Positions 40,398 to 51,962 of a stretch of 64,000 nt of DNA are shown here, piece by piece; the stretch's first letter is position 1, and every line of letters starts with the position of its first letter. The DNA is from Pseudomonadota bacterium. GTDB lineage: Bacteria; Pseudomonadota; Gammaproteobacteria; JAADHS01. Under the pieces are notes generated by a model. That model did no database searches, was not told the DNA's origin, and saw nothing but the letters and a program-made list of their open reading frames with translations. Where the stretch lies: contig JAKACW010000002.1 in NCBI GenBank assembly GCA_021821045.1, positions 51,034 to 115,033 of the forward strand, written 5' to 3'. A program made the position numbers and the translations under genes.

Positions 40398-40934
40398 ATG
40401 GCGGAAGAACGTACTATCGCGCGACCCTATGCTCAAGCCCTGTTTGAGCTGGCCTCTAAACAGGGCGATCTGAAGGGCTGGTCAGCAACGTTGGCAGCCC
40501 TGACAGGCGTTGCTGCGCATGAGCGAGTCAAGGCGCTTTTTGGAAACCCGCAAATCACTAAAGACCAGCTCGCCCAGTTGGTCATCGATACCTGCGGTGC
40601 GAAGTTGACTGAAGCCGGCAAGAATTTTGTGAAGATTGTCGTGCAAAACGGACGACTCGCTCTCGTGCCCGCCATTCGCGACCTCTATGACCAATTGCGC
40701 GCTCAAGCGGAAGCAACGTTGAACGCCGAGGTCACCTCGGCGTTTCCACTGAATAAAGAACAAGAGCAACAGATTTCCAGTGCGTTGAAAAAGCGGTTTA
40801 GCCGCGATGTCACACTGACTTCCCGCGTCGATGAATCGCTGGTCGGTGGTGTCGTGGTTCGAGCCGGCGATTACGTCATCGACGGGTCTGTGATCGGCCA
40901 CCTGGATCGCCTGGGCAACGCACTCACGGTTTAA
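40398..40934 (+). CDS. atpH: ATP synthase F1 subunit delta
   Basis: 178 residues, the size of the delta subunit that caps the alpha-beta hexamer and joins it to the b stalk. The N-terminus Ala-Arg-Pro-Tyr-Ala-Gln-Ala-Leu-Phe-Glu-Leu is the family start. The C-terminal Val-Gly-Gly-Val-Val-Val-Arg-Ala-Gly-Asp-Tyr-Val-Ile-Asp-Gly-Ser block is also characteristic. GAGG lies upstream of ATG 40398. Confidence 0.96.
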   Translation: MAEERTIARPYAQALFELASKQGDLKGWSATLAALTGVAAHERVKALFGNPQITKDQLAQLVIDTCGAKLTEAGKNFVKIVVQNGRLALVPAIRDLYDQLRAQAEATLNAEVTSAFPLNKEQEQQISSALKKRFSRDVTLTSRVDESLVGGVVVRAGDYVIDGSVIGHLDRLGNALTV

Positions 40935-40955
40935 CGTTTTTAAGGGGATAAACAC

Positions 40956-42497
40956 ATGGCACTTAGCGCATCAGAAATTAGCGAACTCATAAAGCAACGA
41001 ATCGAAAAGTTCCAGGTTGTGACTGAGGCGCGCACCCAGGGAACCGTGGTCAGCTTGACTGACGGTATCGTGCGCATCCACGGACTCGCGGACGTTATGT
41101 ACGGCGAAATGATCGAGTTTCCCGGCAACACGTTCGGCATGGCGCTGAACCTGGAGCGCGACTCCGTTGGCGCCGTGGTTCTTGGGGATTACAAACACAT
41201 TTCCGAAGGCGACACGGTCAAATGCACAGGCCGCATTCTGGAAGTTCCAGTCGGTCGCGGTCTGCTGGGCCGCGTCGTCGACTCGCTGGGCAATCCGATT
41301 GATGGACGCGGTGCGATCGAATCCGACGGTACGTCGCCGATCGAAAAAGTTGCGCCCGGCGTAATCGATCGTAAGTCGGTCGATCAGCCGGTACAAACCG
41401 GCCTCAAAGCGATCGACGCCATGGTGCCGATCGGTCGCGGCCAACGCGAGCTGATCATTGGCGACCGCCAGACCGGCAAAACCGCCGTCGCCATCGATGC
41501 AATCATCAACCAAAAGGGCACCGGCATTAAGTGTATCTACGTTGCAGTGGGCCAAAAGGCTTCCTCTGTCGCCAACGTAGTACGCAAGCTGGAAGAGCAC
41601 GGCGCCATGGACCACACCATCGTTGTTGCCGCCAACGCCTCCGACTCCGCCGCCATGCAGTACATTGCACCTTATGCCGGCTGCTCCATGGGCGAGTACT
41701 TCCGCGACCGCGGCGAAGATGCGCTCATCGTGTTCGATGACTTGACCAAGCAGGCGTGGGCGTACCGACAAGTGTCCTTGCTGCTGCGTCGTCCGCCCGG
41801 TCGTGAAGCGTACCCTGGCGACGTCTTCTACTTGCACTCGCGTCTGCTCGAGCGCGCAGCCCGTGTAAACGCCGACTATGTGGAAAAGTTCACCAACGGT
41901 GCGGTCAAGGGGAAAACAGGTTCGCTCACCGCGTTGCCGGTAATCGAAACGCAGGCGGGCGACGTTTCGGCGTTCGTTCCGACAAACGTTATCTCCATAA
42001 CGGACGGCCAAATCTTCTTGGAATCGGATCTTTTCAATGCCGGTATCCGCCCCGCCATCAATGCCGGTCTGTCGGTATCCCGCGTCGGTGGCGCCGCCCA
42101 GACCAAGATCATCAAGAAGCTCGGCGGCGGTGTGCGACTCGACCTTGCCCAGTACCGAGAACTGGCTGCATTCGCCCAGTTTGCTTCCGACCTGGATGAC
42201 GCAACCCGCAAACAACTCGAACGCGGTCAACGCGTCACGGAGTTGATGAAGCAGAAGCAGTACTCTCCGCTGAGCGTCGCTGAGCAGGCTGTGTCGTTGT
42301 TTGCGGCCAACCAGGGTTTCCTGGACGATGTCGAGTTGCCCAAAGTGGGCGCGTTTGAGTCCGCATTGCACGCGTACATGCGCTCCAAGCAGGGCGCGCT
42401 CATGGACCGGATCAACAAGACCGGTGACTACAACGGTGAAATCGAAGGCGGTCTTCGCTCTGCTCTGCAGGACTTCAAAGCGAACCACACTTGGTAA
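40956..42497 (+). CDS. atpA: ATP synthase F1 subunit alpha
   Basis: 513 residues, identical in length to E. coli AtpA. This is the regulatory, non-catalytic nucleotide-binding subunit. Walker A is Gly-Asp-Arg-Gln-Thr-Gly-Lys-Thr near residues 169-176. The alpha/beta signature [14 protein letters not shown] is near 364-377, with the Arg that reaches into the catalytic site. AGGGG precedes ATG 40956. Confidence 0.99.
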   Translation: MALSASEISELIKQRIEKFQVVTEARTQGTVVSLTDGIVRIHGLADVMYGEMIEFPGNTFGMALNLERDSVGAVVLGDYKHISEGDTVKCTGRILEVPVGRGLLGRVVDSLGNPIDGRGAIESDGTSPIEKVAPGVIDRKSVDQPVQTGLKAIDAMVPIGRGQRELIIGDRQTGKTAVAIDAIINQKGTGIKCIYVAVGQKASSVANVVRKLEEHGAMDHTIVVAANASDSAAMQYIAPYAGCSMGEYFRDRGEDALIVFDDLTKQAWAYRQVSLLLRRPPGREAYPGDVFYLHSRLLERAARVNADYVEKFTNGAVKGKTGSLTALPVIETQAGDVSAFVPTNVISITDGQIFLESDLFNAGIRPAINAGLSVSRVGGAAQTKIIKKLGGGVRLDLAQYRELAAFAQFASDLDDATRKQLERGQRVTELMKQKQYSPLSVAEQAVSLFAANQGFLDDVELPKVGAFESALHAYMRSKQGALMDRINKTGDYNGEIEGGLRSALQDFKANHTW

Positions 42498-42508
42498 GGT
42501 AGACGCAC

Positions 42509-43369
42509 ATGGCCGTTGGTAAGGAAATACGCACCAAGATCAAGAGCATCAAGAACACGCAGAAAATCACGCGTGCCATGGAGATGGTCGCGGCGAGCAA
42601 AATGCGTAAAGCTCAAGATCGAATGGCTGCCTCGCGACCCTACGCGCAGAAGATGCGGGACGTCATCTCCCATCTGGCGCACGCTCATCCCGAGTACAAA
42701 CATCCGTACATGCTGAAGCGCAACGTCGCGAAGATCGGATTGATTGTTATTTCCTCGGATCGCGGTCTTTGCGGCGGCCTCAACGCCAACATGTTTCGGG
42801 CGGTCGTCGGCCAGATGCGAGAGTGGAGCGGCGCCAACGCCAAGATCAGTGTATGCACCATCGGCCGTAAAGCCAACAGCTTCTTTGCCCGCATGGGCGG
42901 CAACATCGCCGCGCAAGCCAGCGACCTCGGCGATGCGCCTCAGGTGGCCGACCTTATCGGCGTGGTCAAAGTCATGTTGGACGCCTACGACAAGGGCGAA
43001 ATCGACGCGCTGCACCTGATGCACAACGAGTTCGTGTCGACCATGGTTCAACGACCCCAGATGCTTCAACTGCTCCCCATCGAGTCTGAGCCGCAGGAAG
43101 AACTGAAACACCATTGGGATTACATCTATGAGCCGGAAGCCAAGGATGTCTTGGATGCGCTGCTCATGCGCTACATCGAGTCCCTGGTGTACCAGGGCGT
43201 AGTGGAAAATCTCGCCTGTGAACAAGCGGCCCGAATGGTGGCGATGAAGGCCGCATCTGACAATGCCGGCAATCTTATCGACGAGTTGCAACTCGTTTAC
43301 AACAAAGCCCGGCAGGCGGCGATTACGCAGGAAATCTCGGAAATCGTCAGCGGCGCGGCGGCGGTCTAG
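42509..43369 (+). CDS. atpG: ATP synthase F1 subunit gamma
   Basis: 286 residues, the central rotating shaft. The N-terminus [18 protein letters not shown] and the block [10 protein letters not shown] are diagnostic. The C-terminal helix contains [12 protein letters not shown]. It follows atpA by 11 bases. Confidence 0.98.
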   Translation: MAVGKEIRTKIKSIKNTQKITRAMEMVAASKMRKAQDRMAASRPYAQKMRDVISHLAHAHPEYKHPYMLKRNVAKIGLIVISSDRGLCGGLNANMFRAVVGQMREWSGANAKISVCTIGRKANSFFARMGGNIAAQASDLGDAPQVADLIGVVKVMLDAYDKGEIDALHLMHNEFVSTMVQRPQMLQLLPIESEPQEELKHHWDYIYEPEAKDVLDALLMRYIESLVYQGVVENLACEQAARMVAMKAASDNAGNLIDELQLVYNKARQAAITQEISEIVSGAAAV

Positions 43370-43392
43370 GGCACAAAAAATTAGCTTTCTAA

Positions 43393-44781
<1,389 letters not shown>

Positions 44782-44843
44782 ATCGACTGGGCGATGGCGA
44801 GACCGCTCTCATCGCCCAATCATCCTGCGGGAGCTGAGTTCAC

Positions 44844-45269
44844 ATGGCAATGACAGTGCAAGTCGAAATTGTAAGCGCCGAGCACGCCATCTTTTCCGGG
44901 CAGGCGGAGATGGTGTTCGCGCCTGGCGCCGCGGGAGAGCTGGGCATTCTGCCACGGCACACGCCCCTGCTGACGTTTCTCAGGCCGGGGGAAGTGCGCG
45001 TCAAAAAACCCGGCGGGGAAGAAGAAGAGATTTATGTGTCCGGAGGGATTCTTGAGATCCAGCCGCACGTAATTACTATCCTGTCCGACACCGCCCAGCG
45101 GGCTCGCGATCTCGATGAGGCTGCCGCCATGGAGGCCAAGCAGCGCGCGGAGCAGGCGCTAAAGGATAAGACGTCTCAGTTCGAGTATGCGAAAGCTGAA
45201 AAAGAACTTGCGGAAGCCGTCGCGCAACTGCAGGCGATTCAGAGGCTTAGAAAGAAATCGGGGCGCTAG
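44844..45269 (+). CDS. atpC: ATP synthase F1 subunit epsilon
   Basis: 141 residues. Residues 1-90 form the beta-sandwich ([20 protein letters not shown]). The rest is the two-helix hairpin that can inhibit ATP hydrolysis. It is the last gene of the operon, closed by a strong terminator 50 bases downstream. Confidence 0.97.
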   Translation: MAMTVQVEIVSAEHAIFSGQAEMVFAPGAAGELGILPRHTPLLTFLRPGEVRVKKPGGEEEEIYVSGGILEIQPHVITILSDTAQRARDLDEAAAMEAKQRAEQALKDKTSQFEYAKAEKELAEAVAQLQAIQRLRKKSGR

Positions 45270-45318
45270 GCCCGCGCAGTCTTGCCGGCGCGGGGAATGT
45301 CTCCGGCCGGGCCCCAGC

Positions 45319-45344
45319 AAAAAAGCGGTTTCGGCCGCTTTTTT
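45319..45344 (+). terminator. Rho-independent terminator after atpC
   Basis: A6-GCGG (45319-45328), a 6-base loop and CCGC-T6 (45335-45344) form a GC-rich stem bounded by A and T runs. It ends the atp operon before glmU. Because of the A and T runs it could also act on the other strand. Confidence 0.9.
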
Positions 45345-45471
45345 GTTGCCTTCATTTTTCGTTATGAAAACGCGATAGAATATGCGCGGACTTGTCTTCT
45401 CCACCGATTAGCGAGTAAGCATTCCCAGGGCTCAGCGCCCAAATGATCAACCGACCGACGAGACTCATGGT

Positions 45472-46857
45472 ATGACGCTCAGCGTAGTGATATTGGCAGC
45501 GGGCCAAGGCACCCGCATGAAATCCGCATTGCCGAAGGTTCTTCATGATCTCGGCGGCCAACCCCTCCTGTCGCATGTTCTGAAGGCAGCTCACGAGATC
45601 GGAGCCTACAATATATATGTGGTCTATGGACACGGTGGCGAGCAACTCAAACGCGTCATCGGCGACGTCGGATGTAGATGGGTCGAGCAATCTCAACAAC
45701 TCGGCACGGGCCATGCCTTGAATCAGGCGCTTCCACTTATCGATGACGACAACAAAGTTCTGGTTTTGTACGGCGATGTTCCACTCATCAGTGCCGATAC
45801 CTTGCGGTCTCTGCTGCGTCAGCTCGATGGCTCCACACTTGCTTTGCTCACCGCCCATCTTGAGGATCCTACGGGCTACGGCCGTATTGTCCGCGACAGC
45901 AAACGCAACGTTTGCGAGATCGTGGAACAAAAGGATGCATCCGAGAGCGTAAAACGCATCACTGAAATCAACACTGGCTTTATTGCGGCCTTTTCTAAGG
46001 ATTTGAAGCGGTGGTTGAGTCAGGTCACCAATAAGAACAGCCAAGGCGAATACTATCTCACCGATGTCATTGCGTTGGCCGTTAAGGACGGATTTCGAGT
46101 CCACACGGTTCACCCTAGCGATCCTATCGAGATCATGGGAATCAACACCCGCTCCCAGCTGGCGGATATGGAGCGTAACTATCAGCGTCGAATTGCCGAG
46201 AAGTTGATGCTAAATGGCATAACCCTCCGGGATCCGAATCGAATTGACGTGCGCGGTGAACTGATTGCCGCGCCCGATTGCGTTATCGACATTAATGCGG
46301 TGTTCGAGGGACGAGTGGAGCTCGGACGGAATGTTGTTATTGGACCGAACGTGTGTATAAAAGACTCGATCATCGGTGAAAATTCGCAAATTTTCGCGAA
46401 CTCCGTCATTGATGGCGCCATCGTCGGCGAGTCGGCCAGAATCGGGCCCTTTGCCCGCCTGCGACCAGGCACCGACTTGGCCGCTGACGTCCATATTGGT
46501 AACTTCGTCGAACTAAAAAAGGCCCACGTTCAACATGGTACAAAAATTAATCATTTGAGTTACGTGGGCGACACCCGAGTTGGCGAAGACGTCAACATCG
46601 GAGCGGGCACGATCACCTGCAACTACGACGGCGCTAACAAACACGAAACGATTATTGGCGATCGGGTCTTTATTGGCTCCGATACCCAGTTGGTCGCGCC
46701 GATAACTATCGGCAACGACGCGACGGTTGCGGCAGGCACTACCGTTACGAAAGATGTTCCGGAAAATGTCCTGGTGATCAGTCGCGTGCCTCAACAGGTA
46801 AAAACGGGATGGAAGAGGCCGCGTAAGTCAAAAAGCGGCAAAGACACTGCGCCCTAG
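45472..46857 (+). CDS. glmU: Bifunctional GlmU: glucosamine-1-phosphate acetyltransferase / N-acetylglucosamine-1-phosphate uridylyltransferase
   Basis: 461 residues, the full bifunctional length. It makes UDP-N-acetylglucosamine for peptidoglycan and lipopolysaccharide. The N-terminal uridylyltransferase has Leu-Ala-Ala-Gly-Gln-Gly-Thr-Arg-Met-Lys-Ser with Pro-Lys-Val-Leu-His, Gln-Gln-Leu-Gly-Thr-Gly-His-Ala and Tyr-Gly-Asp-Val-Pro-Leu. From about residue 250 it is a left-handed beta-helix of hexapeptide repeats. The catalytic region of the acetyltransferase includes Cys-Asn-Tyr-Asp-Gly-Ala-Asn-Lys-His. It follows the atp terminator, with a possible TAGAAT -10 near 45376, and precedes glmS by 43 bases. 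Confidence 0.98.
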   Translation: MTLSVVILAAGQGTRMKSALPKVLHDLGGQPLLSHVLKAAHEIGAYNIYVVYGHGGEQLKRVIGDVGCRWVEQSQQLGTGHALNQALPLIDDDNKVLVLYGDVPLISADTLRSLLRQLDGSTLALLTAHLEDPTGYGRIVRDSKRNVCEIVEQKDASESVKRITEINTGFIAAFSKDLKRWLSQVTNKNSQGEYYLTDVIALAVKDGFRVHTVHPSDPIEIMGINTRSQLADMERNYQRRIAEKLMLNGITLRDPNRIDVRGELIAAPDCVIDINAVFEGRVELGRNVVIGPNVCIKDSIIGENSQIFANSVIDGAIVGESARIGPFARLRPGTDLAADVHIGNFVELKKAHVQHGTKINHLSYVGDTRVGEDVNIGAGTITCNYDGANKHETIIGDRVFIGSDTQLVAPITIGNDATVAAGTTVTKDVPENVLVISRVPQQVKTGWKRPRKSKSGKDTAP

Positions 46858-46900
46858 ACGTGATCACCGCCTGCCAAGAAAATCAGGATAAAGGAAACTT

Positions 46901-48736
46901 ATGTGTGGAATAGTTGGCGCTGTCGCTGAACGTGACGTTGTTCCGATTCTGGTCGAAGGGTTGCGACGTCTCGAATATCGCGGCTACGATTCTGCTGGTG
47001 TGGTTGTCCTTAATGATCATGCGGCGCTCGAACGAGTCCGAGTAAAAGGCAAAGTCGCGGCGCTTAATAGCGAAGTGACGGCACAAAACCTGCGCGGCGC
47101 ACTCGGCATCGCCCATACGCGGTGGGCAACCCACGGCGAGCCCTCGGTTAGCAACGCTCACCCCCATATATGCCGCAATTCCGTGGCCGTTGTTCACAAC
47201 GGCATCATCGAAAATCACGAAGCTCTGCGCAAGCAGCAACGCGCGAAAAACTATCCGTTCACGTCGGAAACCGATACAGAAGTCGTTGTTCATCAAATCT
47301 ACGACTATCACGTCGAGAAAGGCATGGACCTGCTTGGCGCGGTGCGATCCGCCGTCAAGGATTTCGAAGGAGCCTACGCAATTGGCGTTGTCAGCATCAA
47401 GGAGGCGGGTCGTCTAGTCGCAGCGCGGCGCGGAAGCCCGCTGGTAATCGGTGTCGGTATCGGCGAGCACTTCATTGCGTCGGATGTCGCAGCACTGTTG
47501 CCGGTGACGCAGCGATTCATTTTTCTCGAAGAAGGCGACATCGCGGACATCTATCGTGATCGCGTCATGATCTACGACGACGCAGGAAACATCGTCGAGC
47601 GACCAATCAAGCAGAGCGAGCTTGCCGCCGATTCCGTCGAGCGGGGCGAGTATCGTCACTACATGCTGAAGGAGATTTTTGAGCAGGCGCGCGCCGTCAG
47701 CGACACCTTGGAAGGGCGCATCCACAAAGGGCGGGTGTTAATCGAGACCTTCGGACCCCAGGCGGAGAAAATATTCCCTCGCATTGAAGGGGTGCACATC
47801 ATTGCCTGCGGCACCAGCTTTCACGCCGGATTGGTCGCGCGGCATTGGTTCGAAACTTTGGCCGAGATCCCCTGCTCCGTCGAAGTCGCCAGTGAGTTTC
47901 GTTATCGCAAACCGGTCGTTCGTAAGAACTCATTGATCGTGACGATTTCGCAATCGGGTGAGACGGCCGACACGTTGGCTGGTTTGAAAGAAGCCAAGCG
48001 ACTTGGGTTCGGCGACTCGCTCGCTGTGTGCAACGTCCCGGAAAGCTCTTTGGTGCGCGAATCCGACATGTGCCTAATGACTCGTGCCGGACCCGAGATC
48101 GGCGTGGCGTCGACCAAGGCGTTCACCACTCAGCTCGTTGCATTGATGTTGCTTGTCATTGCCGTCGGGCGATACAAGAAACTGAGCCCGGAAACCGAGG
48201 CACGTCTGGTAAGGCAGATCGAGTCGCTGCCGGGAAAGATCGAGCACGTGCTGCAAATGGACGCGGCCATTCGATTGATCGCCGAGGACTTTGCCGACAA
48301 GCACCATGCGTTGTTTCTGGGACGCGGATTGCACTACCCGGTCGCGATGGAAGGAGCACTGAAACTCAAGGAAATCTCCTATATCCACGCCGAGGCGTAT
48401 CCGGCCGGAGAGCTTAAGCATGGGCCGCTCGCTCTCGTGGACGCTGACATGCCGGTCATCGTCGTTGCGCCGAATAACGAACTATTGGAGAAGCTCAAAT
48501 CCAACCTACAGGAAGTTCGCGCTCGGGGCGGTCAGCTTTATGTGTTCGCCGACGAGAAGTCTCATTTTGAAAATGAGCCGAATGTTAAAGTGCTGGATGT
48601 TGTGGAATCTGAAGACGAGATTTCGCCTATCGTTCACACCATTCCATTGCAGCTCCTTTCGTACCATGTTGCCGTTCTAAAAGGCACCGATGTCGATCAG
48701 CCTCGCAATCTCGCCAAATCCGTAACGGTGGAATAG
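46901..48736 (+). CDS. glmS: Glutamine-fructose-6-phosphate aminotransferase (isomerising)
   Basis: 611 residues, the family length. It converts fructose 6-phosphate and glutamine to glucosamine 6-phosphate, the committed step of amino-sugar synthesis. Catalytic Cys2 follows the initiator Met (Cys-Gly-Ile-Val-Gly-Ala). The glutaminase domain (1-240) has Thr-Arg-Trp-Ala-Thr-His-Gly. Two SIS sugar-isomerase domains follow, with Ala-Cys-Gly-Thr-Ser-Phe-His-Ala and Ser-Gln-Ser-Gly-Glu-Thr-Ala-Asp-Thr. The C-terminus Leu-Ala-Lys-Ser-Val-Thr-Val-Glu closes the sugar site. No GlmS ribozyme-like fold was recognised in the 43-base leader, which is too short for one. Confidence 0.99.
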   Translation: MCGIVGAVAERDVVPILVEGLRRLEYRGYDSAGVVVLNDHAALERVRVKGKVAALNSEVTAQNLRGALGIAHTRWATHGEPSVSNAHPHICRNSVAVVHNGIIENHEALRKQQRAKNYPFTSETDTEVVVHQIYDYHVEKGMDLLGAVRSAVKDFEGAYAIGVVSIKEAGRLVAARRGSPLVIGVGIGEHFIASDVAALLPVTQRFIFLEEGDIADIYRDRVMIYDDAGNIVERPIKQSELAADSVERGEYRHYMLKEIFEQARAVSDTLEGRIHKGRVLIETFGPQAEKIFPRIEGVHIIACGTSFHAGLVARHWFETLAEIPCSVEVASEFRYRKPVVRKNSLIVTISQSGETADTLAGLKEAKRLGFGDSLAVCNVPESSLVRESDMCLMTRAGPEIGVASTKAFTTQLVALMLLVIAVGRYKKLSPETEARLVRQIESLPGKIEHVLQMDAAIRLIAEDFADKHHALFLGRGLHYPVAMEGALKLKEISYIHAEAYPAGELKHGPLALVDADMPVIVVAPNNELLEKLKSNLQEVRARGGQLYVFADEKSHFENEPNVKVLDVVESEDEISPIVHTIPLQLLSYHVAVLKGTDVDQPRNLAKSVTVE

Positions 48737-48781
48737 CGGCGCAAGATTTTCCTCCAAATTTGTCAATTCTCGGTGTTGCGG

Positions 48782-48796
48782 TGGCCATGTCGGCCA
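48782..48796. promoter_or_regulatory. Short palindrome between glmS and the sucrose cluster
   Basis: TGGCC-ATGTC-GGCCA is a perfect 5-base-arm inverted repeat, followed 10 bases later by TAGTATAAAA, which could supply a -10. It may be an operator for the sucrose operon, but the -35 is unclear. Confidence 0.3.
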
Positions 48797-48859
48797 TCAG
48801 GCGTTAGTATAAAAAACATCTGAACGCAATTTAATACGCGACTCATGGAAGGGGTTTGC

Positions 48860-49780
48860 GTGAGAGAAGCGACAAACATCACTTCGCCGATGATTGTCGG
48901 CGAAGTGTTATTCGATCAATTCGAAGACGGTTCCGTCGTGCTCGGAGGCGCGCCGTTCAATGTCGCCTGGCATCTGCAGGGCTTCGGCATGTCTCCCCTG
49001 TTCGTCAGTCGCGTTGGGAGTGATGTAAATGGGCGCGCCGTGCTCAGCGCCATGGCGCGCTGGGGATTGGACACGTCGGGGATCCAAGTGGACGATGACC
49101 ATTCAACCGGCACCGTGCGCGTGACGGTTGTTTCCGGTCAGCCGCGATTCGAAATCACGCCCGACCAGGCGTATGACTATATCGAGTCCTCGCCTTGTCT
49201 GGGATTGCTTCGCAATACCGCGCCAAGCGCGATTTATCACGGCACGTTGGTGGTTCGAGGGCCGGTCTCCCGTACAACGCTCGAATCACTCAAAGCGCAG
49301 TCGCCCTCCCCGACTTTTGTCGATCTCAATCTTCGGTCGCCATGGTGGGACAAAGCACTGGTGTCGCAAACTCTCACTGGCGCGCGCTGGGTCAAACTGA
49401 ACGAAGACGAACTGCGCATCGTCCAGGAACAAGTGGGAGTGCGCGCGAATTCGCTTTACGAGATCGCAGCCGCTGTGCGCAGCAAATTTGGCTCTGAACT
49501 GCTCATCGTTACGCTCGGCGCCGACGGCGCATTCGCCGTGACCGCCGAGCACGTGGTTGAGGCCCAACCGACGCGCGTGAAAAATGTGGTCGACACCGTC
49601 GGCGCGGGCGATGGATTCAGTTCGGTCGCACTGTTCGGGCTCTTGAACGATTGGCCACTCGATCAAACCCTGCGACGGGCCACGGACTTTGCCGCGCTCA
49701 TCTGCGCCAATAGAGGGGCCACGTTGTCCGACCGAAGTGTTTACACCGCCTTGCGCGAAGAATGGAGTCATTCGCCGTGA
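48860..49780 (+). CDS. PfkB-family carbohydrate kinase, probable fructokinase
   Basis: 306 residues from GTG 48860, chosen because GGAAGGGG lies about 5 bases upstream; ATG 48845 has no ribosome site. PfkB kinases phosphorylate sugars or nucleosides. Here Gly-Gly-Ala-Pro-Phe-Asn-Val-Ala-Trp is the N-terminal substrate block near residue 30. Asp-Thr-Val-Gly-Ala-Gly-Asp-Gly-Phe is the catalytic C-terminal signature near 245. Fructose is the likely substrate because the next two genes make and break sucrose, and sucrose synthase releases fructose. First gene of the cluster; its stop overlaps the sucrose-phosphate synthase start. Confidence 0.85.
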   Translation: MREATNITSPMIVGEVLFDQFEDGSVVLGGAPFNVAWHLQGFGMSPLFVSRVGSDVNGRAVLSAMARWGLDTSGIQVDDDHSTGTVRVTVVSGQPRFEITPDQAYDYIESSPCLGLLRNTAPSAIYHGTLVVRGPVSRTTLESLKAQSPSPTFVDLNLRSPWWDKALVSQTLTGARWVKLNEDELRIVQEQVGVRANSLYEIAAAVRSKFGSELLIVTLGADGAFAVTAEHVVEAQPTRVKNVVDTVGAGDGFSSVALFGLLNDWPLDQTLRRATDFAALICANRGATLSDRSVYTALREEWSHSP

Positions 49781-51939
49781 AAACCGCAGACGACGGCATT
49801 TACATCATGATGTTCAGCGTCCATGGACTGGTGCGTGGCCGCGACCTCGAACTCGGGCGCGATGCTGACACCGGCGGCCAGATCAAGTACGTGATCGAAC
49901 TGTGCGAAGCGCTGGTCGAGCATCCCGATGTGTCGCGTATCGAATTGATAACCCGCCAAGTCATCGCACCGGGCATCGACAAACAATACGCGGAGCCACG
50001 CGAAACCGTTAAGCCCGGTTTCGACATCGTTCGGTTGCGCTGCGGTCCCGACGAATATTTGCGCAAGGAAGCGCTCTGGCCGTATTTGGATGCCTTCGTC
50101 GATGAGGGCATTCGCTACATTCAGTCCCAGGCGCGCCATCCCGACATCATGCACAGTCACTATGCGGACGCGGGTTACGTGGTCGCGAAATTGGCGGGCC
50201 TGCTCGGCGTTCCCATGATTCACACCGGCCATTCGCTGGGCCGTGTTAAACGGGAACGGTTGGCGGACCAGGGGCTGAAAGCCAAGGAAATCGAAAATCA
50301 GTACAACATGGCGCAGCGCATCGAGGCCGAGGAAATCGCTCTGGACAATGCGTCTCTCGTCGTGGCCAGCACGCGCCAGGAAGTCGATGAACAATACAGC
50401 GCGTACCACAGTTATCAACCCCGACGGATGGTTGTGATCCCGCCCGGGGTGGATCTGCATCGCTTCCATTCCCCGAAGCAGGCATGGCACAAGCCGGCGA
50501 TTTTCGGCGAAGTGTCGCGTTTTCTCGCCGAACCGCGCAAACCGATGATTCTGGCTTTGTCCCGGCCGGACGAGAGAAAGAATATCGGCACGCTCGTGGA
50601 AGCATTCGGCCAGAATGCAGAACTGCGGGAGCGCGCGAATCTGGTGATTGTCGCAGGCAATCGCGACGACATCCAAACGATGGAAGAAGGGCCGCAGCAG
50701 GTTTTGGCCAATCTGTTCTATTTGATCGACCGTTTTGATCTTTACGGATCGATTGCCTATCCCAAGCATCATGAGCCCGACGACGTTCCGCACCTCTATC
50801 GACTCGCGGCCAAGTCGGGCGGCGTCTTCATCAATCCCGCGCTGACTGAACCGTTCGGATTGACATTACTGGAGGCCTCGGCCAGCGGCCTTCCCATCGT
50901 GGCCACCGAAGATGGGGGGCCGCGGGATATTGTCGCCTACTGCAAGAATGGTCTGCTGATCGATCCATTGGACAAGGACGCGATGGCGCATGCCTTGTTA
51001 ACCCTGCTGAAAGACAAAGCCCTCTGGCGGCGTTGCGCTCAAAGCGGTCTGAGTGGAGTCAATCGTCATTTCTCTTGGAAAGGGCACGTCAACAAGTATC
51101 TTCGCGAGATCAAGTCGGCTCACAAGAAAGCGGGCCGCAAGGTCACGGCGCCGGCCAAAAGCCAACGCAGTCCACGCTTTGACCGGCTGATCATCTCCGA
51201 CATCGACAACACGCTGGTGGGTGATGAGCAAGGTTTGCGGGCGCTTATGTCTCGCATTGAGGACGCAGGCACGGGGATCGGCTTCGGCGTCGCAACCGGT
51301 CGACGCATCGAAACCACGCTCGAAGTTTTGAAGGAATGGAACGTCAGGCTTCCCGACGTGTTGATCACCTCGGTCGGAACGGAAATCCACTACGGACCGG
51401 ATCTTGCCGAAGATAAAGACTGGTCCCAGTTCATCAGTTACAGATGGCATGCCGACGAAATTCGACGCGTGATGCGCGAGCTTCCTGGTATCAAACTTCA
51501 AGCGAAGATCGATCAGCGTCGCTTCAAGGTGAGCTACAACGTCGACCCCGATCTCATGCCAGACATTCCCGAGATCTTGCGCCATTTGCGCGTCCGTGAT
51601 CTTCACGCCAATGTGATATTTTCCCATAACGCCTTTTTGGACGTTCTGCCCGTGAGGGCATCAAAGGGCGGTGCAATCCGCTACCTCGCCTTTAAGCTTG
51701 GTGTCGCGCCGCAGCGGATGTTGGTGGCGGGTGATTCAGGGAATGACGAAGAGATGCTGCGGGGCGCCACCTGCGGTGTTGTCGTGGGCAATCACAGTCC
51801 TGAACTGGACAGCCTTCGCGGCGCCGAACGGGTCTATTTCGCAAGGCGCGAGTATGCGGCGGGGATTGTGGAAGGCATCGAGCATTTTGCGTTTCTCAAG
51901 GAATCACAACGCGCCTCGATTCGCACCGGGGCGTCCTAA
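49777..51939 (+). CDS. Fused sucrose-phosphate synthase / sucrose-phosphate phosphatase
   Basis: 720 residues from GTG 49777, which overlaps the fructokinase stop as GTGA and has GGAG 9 bases upstream; ATG 49762 is an alternative. Residues 1-460 are a GT-B glycosyltransferase (family GT4) with Asp-Thr-Gly-Gly-Gln near 30, Ser-Arg-Pro-Asp-Glu-Arg-Lys-Asn, and Thr-Glu-Pro-Phe-Gly-Leu-Thr-Leu-Leu-Glu-Ala. It joins UDP-glucose to fructose 6-phosphate. From about residue 465 a HAD phosphatase domain follows, with the nucleophile motif Asp-Ile-Asp-Asn-Thr near 475 and Ala-Gly-Asp-Ser-Gly-Asn-Asp-Glu-Glu near 650. One protein could therefore make free sucrose. Confidence 0.92.
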   Translation: MKTADDGIYIMMFSVHGLVRGRDLELGRDADTGGQIKYVIELCEALVEHPDVSRIELITRQVIAPGIDKQYAEPRETVKPGFDIVRLRCGPDEYLRKEALWPYLDAFVDEGIRYIQSQARHPDIMHSHYADAGYVVAKLAGLLGVPMIHTGHSLGRVKRERLADQGLKAKEIENQYNMAQRIEAEEIALDNASLVVASTRQEVDEQYSAYHSYQPRRMVVIPPGVDLHRFHSPKQAWHKPAIFGEVSRFLAEPRKPMILALSRPDERKNIGTLVEAFGQNAELRERANLVIVAGNRDDIQTMEEGPQQVLANLFYLIDRFDLYGSIAYPKHHEPDDVPHLYRLAAKSGGVFINPALTEPFGLTLLEASASGLPIVATEDGGPRDIVAYCKNGLLIDPLDKDAMAHALLTLLKDKALWRRCAQSGLSGVNRHFSWKGHVNKYLREIKSAHKKAGRKVTAPAKSQRSPRFDRLIISDIDNTLVGDEQGLRALMSRIEDAGTGIGFGVATGRRIETTLEVLKEWNVRLPDVLITSVGTEIHYGPDLAEDKDWSQFISYRWHADEIRRVMRELPGIKLQAKIDQRRFKVSYNVDPDLMPDIPEILRHLRVRDLHANVIFSHNAFLDVLPVRASKGGAIRYLAFKLGVAPQRMLVAGDSGNDEEMLRGATCGVVVGNHSPELDSLRGAERVYFARREYAAGIVEGIEHFAFLKESQRASIRTGAS

Positions 51940-51962
51940 CCAATTTTCCTAGGAGACCTCTT

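Noticed and set aside
40971..42488. Long minus-strand open frame (505 codons) opposite atpA
   Set aside because: It mirrors the highly conserved atpA coding sequence, has no family features and is explained by codon bias of the real gene.
46858..46900. glmS ribozyme-type riboswitch
   Set aside because: The glmU-glmS gap is only 43 bases, too short for the ribozyme, and that element is typical of Gram-positive bacteria.
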